A stretch of 64,000 nt of DNA from Chloroflexota bacterium (GTDB taxonomy: Bacteria; Chloroflexota; Anaerolineae; Anaerolineales; Villigracilaceae): NCBI GenBank assembly GCA_019873735.1, contig JAIOAQ010000006.1:47942-111941 (forward strand). The letters are read 5' to 3'. Shown here piece by piece: positions 61,596 to 64,000 of this stretch (its first letter is position 1; each line of letters starts with the position of its first letter). A program made the position numbers and the translations under genes. The notes beneath the pieces are model-generated. The model was not told the origin of the DNA. It saw only the letters and a program-made list of their open reading frames with translations, and did not search any database.

Positions 61596-62006
61596 ATGCA
61601 AATTACCCGCCAAGCAGATTATGCTGTTCGGGCTGTTCTCTACCTTGCAAAACTTGGAACCGGTCAGCGCGCAGCAACCAATCACGTGGCTGAAGAACAG
61701 AAGATTCCGCCATCCTTTCTCGCAAAGATTATCTCTCAACTATCCATTGCCGGCCTGTTACACACTTCACGCGGCGCACGCGGCGGCGTTGCCCTGGCGC
61801 GTGAACCGAAAGATATCACCCTGCTGGAAGTCATCGAGGCAATTGACGGCCCCATCCAGTTAAACGAGTGCGTAGGAGATGAAGGCGCCTGTAAATTCGA
61901 AGACGGCTGCCCGCTCAAGCCGGTCTGGTGCGATGCTCAGGATGAACTGGTCAGGCGCTTGAAGGGGACAAACTTTGCCGAAATTCTCAACGGCAACAAG
62001 GCATAA
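61596..62006 (+). CDS. Rrf2-family regulator with IscR-type cysteines
   Basis: A 136-residue winged-helix regulator (MQITRQADYAVRAVLYLA). It carries C92, C99 and C105 (CVGDEGACKFEDGC), very near the C92/C98/C104 of IscR, so it probably senses iron-sulfur status or a related redox cue; C112 is a fourth Cys. No isc/suf genes lie in the window. It is flanked on both sides by F1 copies. Confidence 0.9.
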   Translation: MQITRQADYAVRAVLYLAKLGTGQRAATNHVAEEQKIPPSFLAKIISQLSIAGLLHTSRGARGGVALAREPKDITLLEVIEAIDGPIQLNECVGDEGACKFEDGCPLKPVWCDAQDELVRRLKGTNFAEILNGNKA

Positions 62007-62023
62007 TGCCCCCTGGCCAAATG

Positions 62024-62115
62024 ATCACTGCCCATCCCCCCACAGGTTTTCTCAATGACCGCCTGGATCGCTTGCCAGCCGTGTTCTACGTTGCAGGATG
62101 ATTCAGGGTAATTAC
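62024..62115 (-). repeat. Dispersed repeat F1, copy G (short form, degenerate)
   Basis: About 92 bp in minus orientation. Like copy D it is the short form; inverted ends are mutated (CCCCCCACAGGTT and AACGTAG-type). Position-by-position similarity with D (for example CAGGTTTTCT near 62043-62052) marks it as a decayed copy. Confidence 0.55.
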
Positions 62116-62139
62116 TCCAAATTTACGTAAAACAAGCCC

Positions 62140-62167
62140 CCTTCCCGGCGTATAATAGCCGGGAAGG
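62140..62167 (+). terminator. Terminator-like hairpin with TATAAT in its loop
   Basis: CCTTCCCGGC (62140-62149) pairs perfectly with GCCGGGAAGG (62158-62167); the loop is GTATAATA and CTTTATTT follows. It can end the Rrf2 transcript. The loop contains a perfect -10 (62151-62156), 46 bases ahead of the hutU ATG, so it may also be an operator-flanked promoter. Confidence 0.6.
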
Positions 62168-62202
62168 CTTTATTTCTAAATCTTGTTGAGAAGGAGGGAC
62201 GC

Positions 62203-63855
62203 ATGTCCACACCTCGCACCGTCCGCGCCCCGCGCGGCAGTCAACTGACCTGCAAGAACTGGCTCATCGAAGCCGCCTACCGCATGATCCAGAACAACCT
62301 CGACCCGGAAGTGGCCGAGCGCCCGCAGGATTTGGTCGTCTACGGCGGGCGCGGACAGGCCGCCCGGGACTGGGAATCGTTCGACGCCATCCTCGCCTCG
62401 CTGCGTGACCTCGAGCCGGACGAGACCCTGCTGGTGCAATCCGGCAAGCCGGTGGCCGTCTTCAAGTCCCACCCCGACGCGCCGCGCGTCCTGATCGCCA
62501 ACTCCAACCTTGTCCCACACTGGGCCACCTGGGAGCATTTCGACCAACTCGCCGCCAAGGGTCTCATCATGTACGGCCAGATGACCGCCGGTTCGTGGAT
62601 TTACATCGGCACGCAGGGCATCCTGCAAGGCACCTACGAGACCTTCGGCGCGCTCGCCAAACTGCGCGGCTGGGGCTCGCTGAAGGGCAAATTCGTCCTC
62701 ACCGCCGGCCTGGGCGGGATGGGCGGCGCCCAGCCGCTGGCCATCACCATGAACGAGGGCGTCGGCCTGATCGTGGAAGTGGACCCGGCGCGCGCCAAAC
62801 GCCGCCTCGACATCGGCTACGTGGACCGGGTGGTGGATAACCTCGAAGAGGCGATGACCCTGGTCGAGGAGTATCGCGACAGGGAGCAGCCGCAATCCAT
62901 CGGCCTGATCGGCAACGCCGCCGACGTGTACCAGGAACTGGCCATGCGCGGCGTCATCCCCGATGTGGTCACCGACCAAACGTCCGCCCACGAGGCGCTC
63001 ATGTACGTGCCGACCGGCCTCTCGGTCGTTGCCGCGGACGAATTGCGCAAGTCCAACCCAGAAGAGTACAAGAAGCGCGCCCTGGCCTCGATGGCCCAGC
63101 ACGTGCGCGCCATGCTCGAGTTCCAGCGCCAGGGAGCGGAAGTCTTCGACTACGGCAACAACATCCGCCAGCAGGCCTACAACTACGGCGTGACCGACGC
63201 CTTCGAGTTCCCCGGCTTCGTCCCGGCCTATATCCGCCCGCTGTTTTGTGAGGGCAAAGGGCCGTTCCGCTGGGTGGCGCTCTCCGGCGACCCTGAAGAC
63301 ATCTACAAGACCGACGAAGCGGTGATGGAACTCTTCCCCGAAGACGAGCATCTGCGCCGCTGGCTGACGATGGCGCGCCAGAAGGTGCCTTTCCAGGGGC
63401 TGCCGGCGCGCATCTGCTGGCTGGGCTACGGCGAACGCGCCAAAGCCGGGCTGAAATTCAACGAGATGGTGGCAAACGGGACGCTGAAAGCCCCAATCGT
63501 CATCGGCCGCGACCACCTCGACTGCGGCTCGGTCGCCAGCCCGAACCGGGAGACGGAGGCGATGAAGGACGGCTCCGACGCCATCTCCGACTGGGCGATT
63601 CTCAACGCCCTGATCAACGCCGTCGGCGGGGCGACCTGGGTCTCGTTCCATCACGGCGGCGGGGTGGGCATCGGCTACAGCCAGCACGCCGGTCAGGTCA
63701 TCGTGGCCGACGGCACGCCCGAAGCGGCGCGGCGGCTGGAGCGCGTCCTGACCACCGACCCGGGCATGGGCATCGTCCGCCACGCCGATGCCGGGTATGA
63801 ACAGGCCATCGAAGCCGCCAGACGGCATGGACTCAAGATGCCGATGTTGAAATGA
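62203..63855 (+). CDS. hutU: Urocanate hydratase
   Basis: A 550-residue NAD+-dependent urocanase, second step of histidine degradation (urocanate to imidazolone propionate). Conserved blocks: [28 protein letters not shown], the NAD-binding [15 protein letters not shown], and [16 protein letters not shown]. The active-site Cys region is [20 protein letters not shown]. No other hut gene is in the window. AAGGAGG precedes the ATG. One 60-bp stretch counted by eye (62221-62280) is 67% G+C. Confidence 0.95.
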   Translation: MSTPRTVRAPRGSQLTCKNWLIEAAYRMIQNNLDPEVAERPQDLVVYGGRGQAARDWESFDAILASLRDLEPDETLLVQSGKPVAVFKSHPDAPRVLIANSNLVPHWATWEHFDQLAAKGLIMYGQMTAGSWIYIGTQGILQGTYETFGALAKLRGWGSLKGKFVLTAGLGGMGGAQPLAITMNEGVGLIVEVDPARAKRRLDIGYVDRVVDNLEEAMTLVEEYRDREQPQSIGLIGNAADVYQELAMRGVIPDVVTDQTSAHEALMYVPTGLSVVAADELRKSNPEEYKKRALASMAQHVRAMLEFQRQGAEVFDYGNNIRQQAYNYGVTDAFEFPGFVPAYIRPLFCEGKGPFRWVALSGDPEDIYKTDEAVMELFPEDEHLRRWLTMARQKVPFQGLPARICWLGYGERAKAGLKFNEMVANGTLKAPIVIGRDHLDCGSVASPNRETEAMKDGSDAISDWAILNALINAVGGATWVSFHHGGGVGIGYSQHAGQVIVADGTPEAARRLERVLTTDPGMGIVRHADAGYEQAIEAARRHGLKMPMLK

Positions 63856-63861
63856 CGAAAA

Positions 63862-63895
63862 AGTGTGCGGCGCACCAATTGGTGCGCCGCACACT
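63862..63895. terminator. 34-bp perfect palindrome between hutU and hsp20
   Basis: AGTGTGCGGCGCACC (63862-63876), AATT, and its complement to 63895 form a perfect palindrome. On the minus strand it runs into CTTTTTCG, so it is a strong terminator for hsp20; for hutU the U-tract is missing. Confidence 0.82.
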
Positions 63896-63916
63896 ATCCA
63901 GAGAGGAGGAACCAGT

Positions 63917-64000
63917 TTATTTGACGTTGACTTTAATCTTCTTCGGCAAGGCGGCTTCGGCCTTGGGAAGACGTAAGGTCAACACGCCATCTGTAATTTT
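63917..64000 (-). CDS. Hsp20-type small heat shock protein, C-terminal fragment
   Basis: The last 27 codons and TAA of a gene that continues past the window. The translated end reads GVLTLRLPKAEAALPKKIKV, the alpha-crystallin-domain terminal strand and tail of bacterial Hsp20 (GVLxLxLPK). Its stop lies 22 bp from the palindromic terminator. Chaperone holdase function is known for the family. Confidence 0.88.
   Translation of the reverse strand, partial: KITDGVLTLRLPKAEAALPKKIKVNVK

Noticed and set aside
1107..62115. F1 copies as a CRISPR array or phage attachment sites
   Set aside because: Copies are kilobases apart, have no regular spacers and no cas or phage genes nearby.
62203..63855. 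hutU as a recent foreign gene because of high G+C
   Set aside because: Other genes such as recG also have G+C-rich stretches on a rough count; this needs a real calculation.
62176..63894. 572-residue reading frame antisense to hutU
   Set aside because: It mirrors the codon pattern of the highly conserved hutU, has no ribosome site and shows low-complexity His/Asp/Arg/Val composition.

Overview
The window reads as a gene-dense chromosomal segment of a monoderm Chloroflexota bacterium, most likely class Anaerolineae. This is an inference from protein content, not a database result. Supporting signs: lipoproteins with long Pro/Thr linkers, a TIGR03960 radical SAM gene near a DUF2344 gene, RecG with a long N-terminal extension, CpaE-like response regulators, a MacAB-like system with no TolC seen, and many ATGs placed 6-7 nt after a TATAAT-like box. 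There is no phage, plasmid, CRISPR array or rRNA. One tRNA gene (Arg, anticodon CCG) is present.

Layout. 0-4 kb: MBL hydrolase, GAF histidine kinase and a receiver/CpaE-like protein. 4-8 kb: a cobalamin-binding subunit and MeaB chaperone of methylmalonyl-CoA mutase, PRPP synthetase, Fpg and an anchored coiled-coil protein. 8-10 kb (minus): two tandem CHR transporter halves and a universal stress protein. 10-13.7 kb: recG, coaD and a coiled-coil protein. 13.7-18 kb: CorA plus an SMP-30 lactonase, a P1 (DmpA-type) peptidase and an RNase H-like/TPR exonuclease. 18-25 kb: GPH sugar symporter, RRM protein with a long structured leader, arginase-family enzyme, phosphodiesterase lipoprotein, panC, tilS. 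25-30 kb (minus): a tyrosine-recombinase-like protein without catalytic residues, then an operon of a membrane histidine-kinase-like protein lacking its phosphoacceptor His, a LysM protein and an LCP protein. 30-38 kb: TPR protein, lipoprotein, mtaB, heparinase-like protein, glycosyltransferase, NIF3-insert-like protein, membrane protein. 38-42.7 kb: TIGR03960 radical SAM, membrane protein, DUF2344, PrsW protease. 42.7-48 kb: tRNA-Arg, OmpR-type two-component system, MacAB-like exporter. 48-52 kb: heterodimeric ABC exporter. 52-61 kb: large unknown lipoprotein, glycosyltransferase, YtxH-like and LysM proteins, alcohol dehydrogenase, radA, toast-rack lipoprotein. 61-64 kb: an IscR-like Rrf2 regulator, urocanate hydratase and the 3' end of an Hsp20 gene.

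The most notable non-coding signal is a dispersed intergenic repeat, called F1 here. It has five ~105-122 bp copies and two ~76-92 bp short variants, bounded by the inverted repeat CCCTCCCGCAGGTT / AACCTGCGGGAGGG. A second family, F2 (one full 155-bp copy and two arms), twice abuts F1. Neither codes for protein, and no transposase lies in the window.

The best candidate for an undescribed system is the minus-strand operon at 25.9-30.2 kb. It joins a 7-TM GAF coiled-coil kinase-like sensor with Gln where the phosphoacceptor His should be, a Cys-paired double-LysM anchor and a LytR-CpsA-Psr lipoprotein, suggesting cell-envelope surveillance by a pseudokinase.
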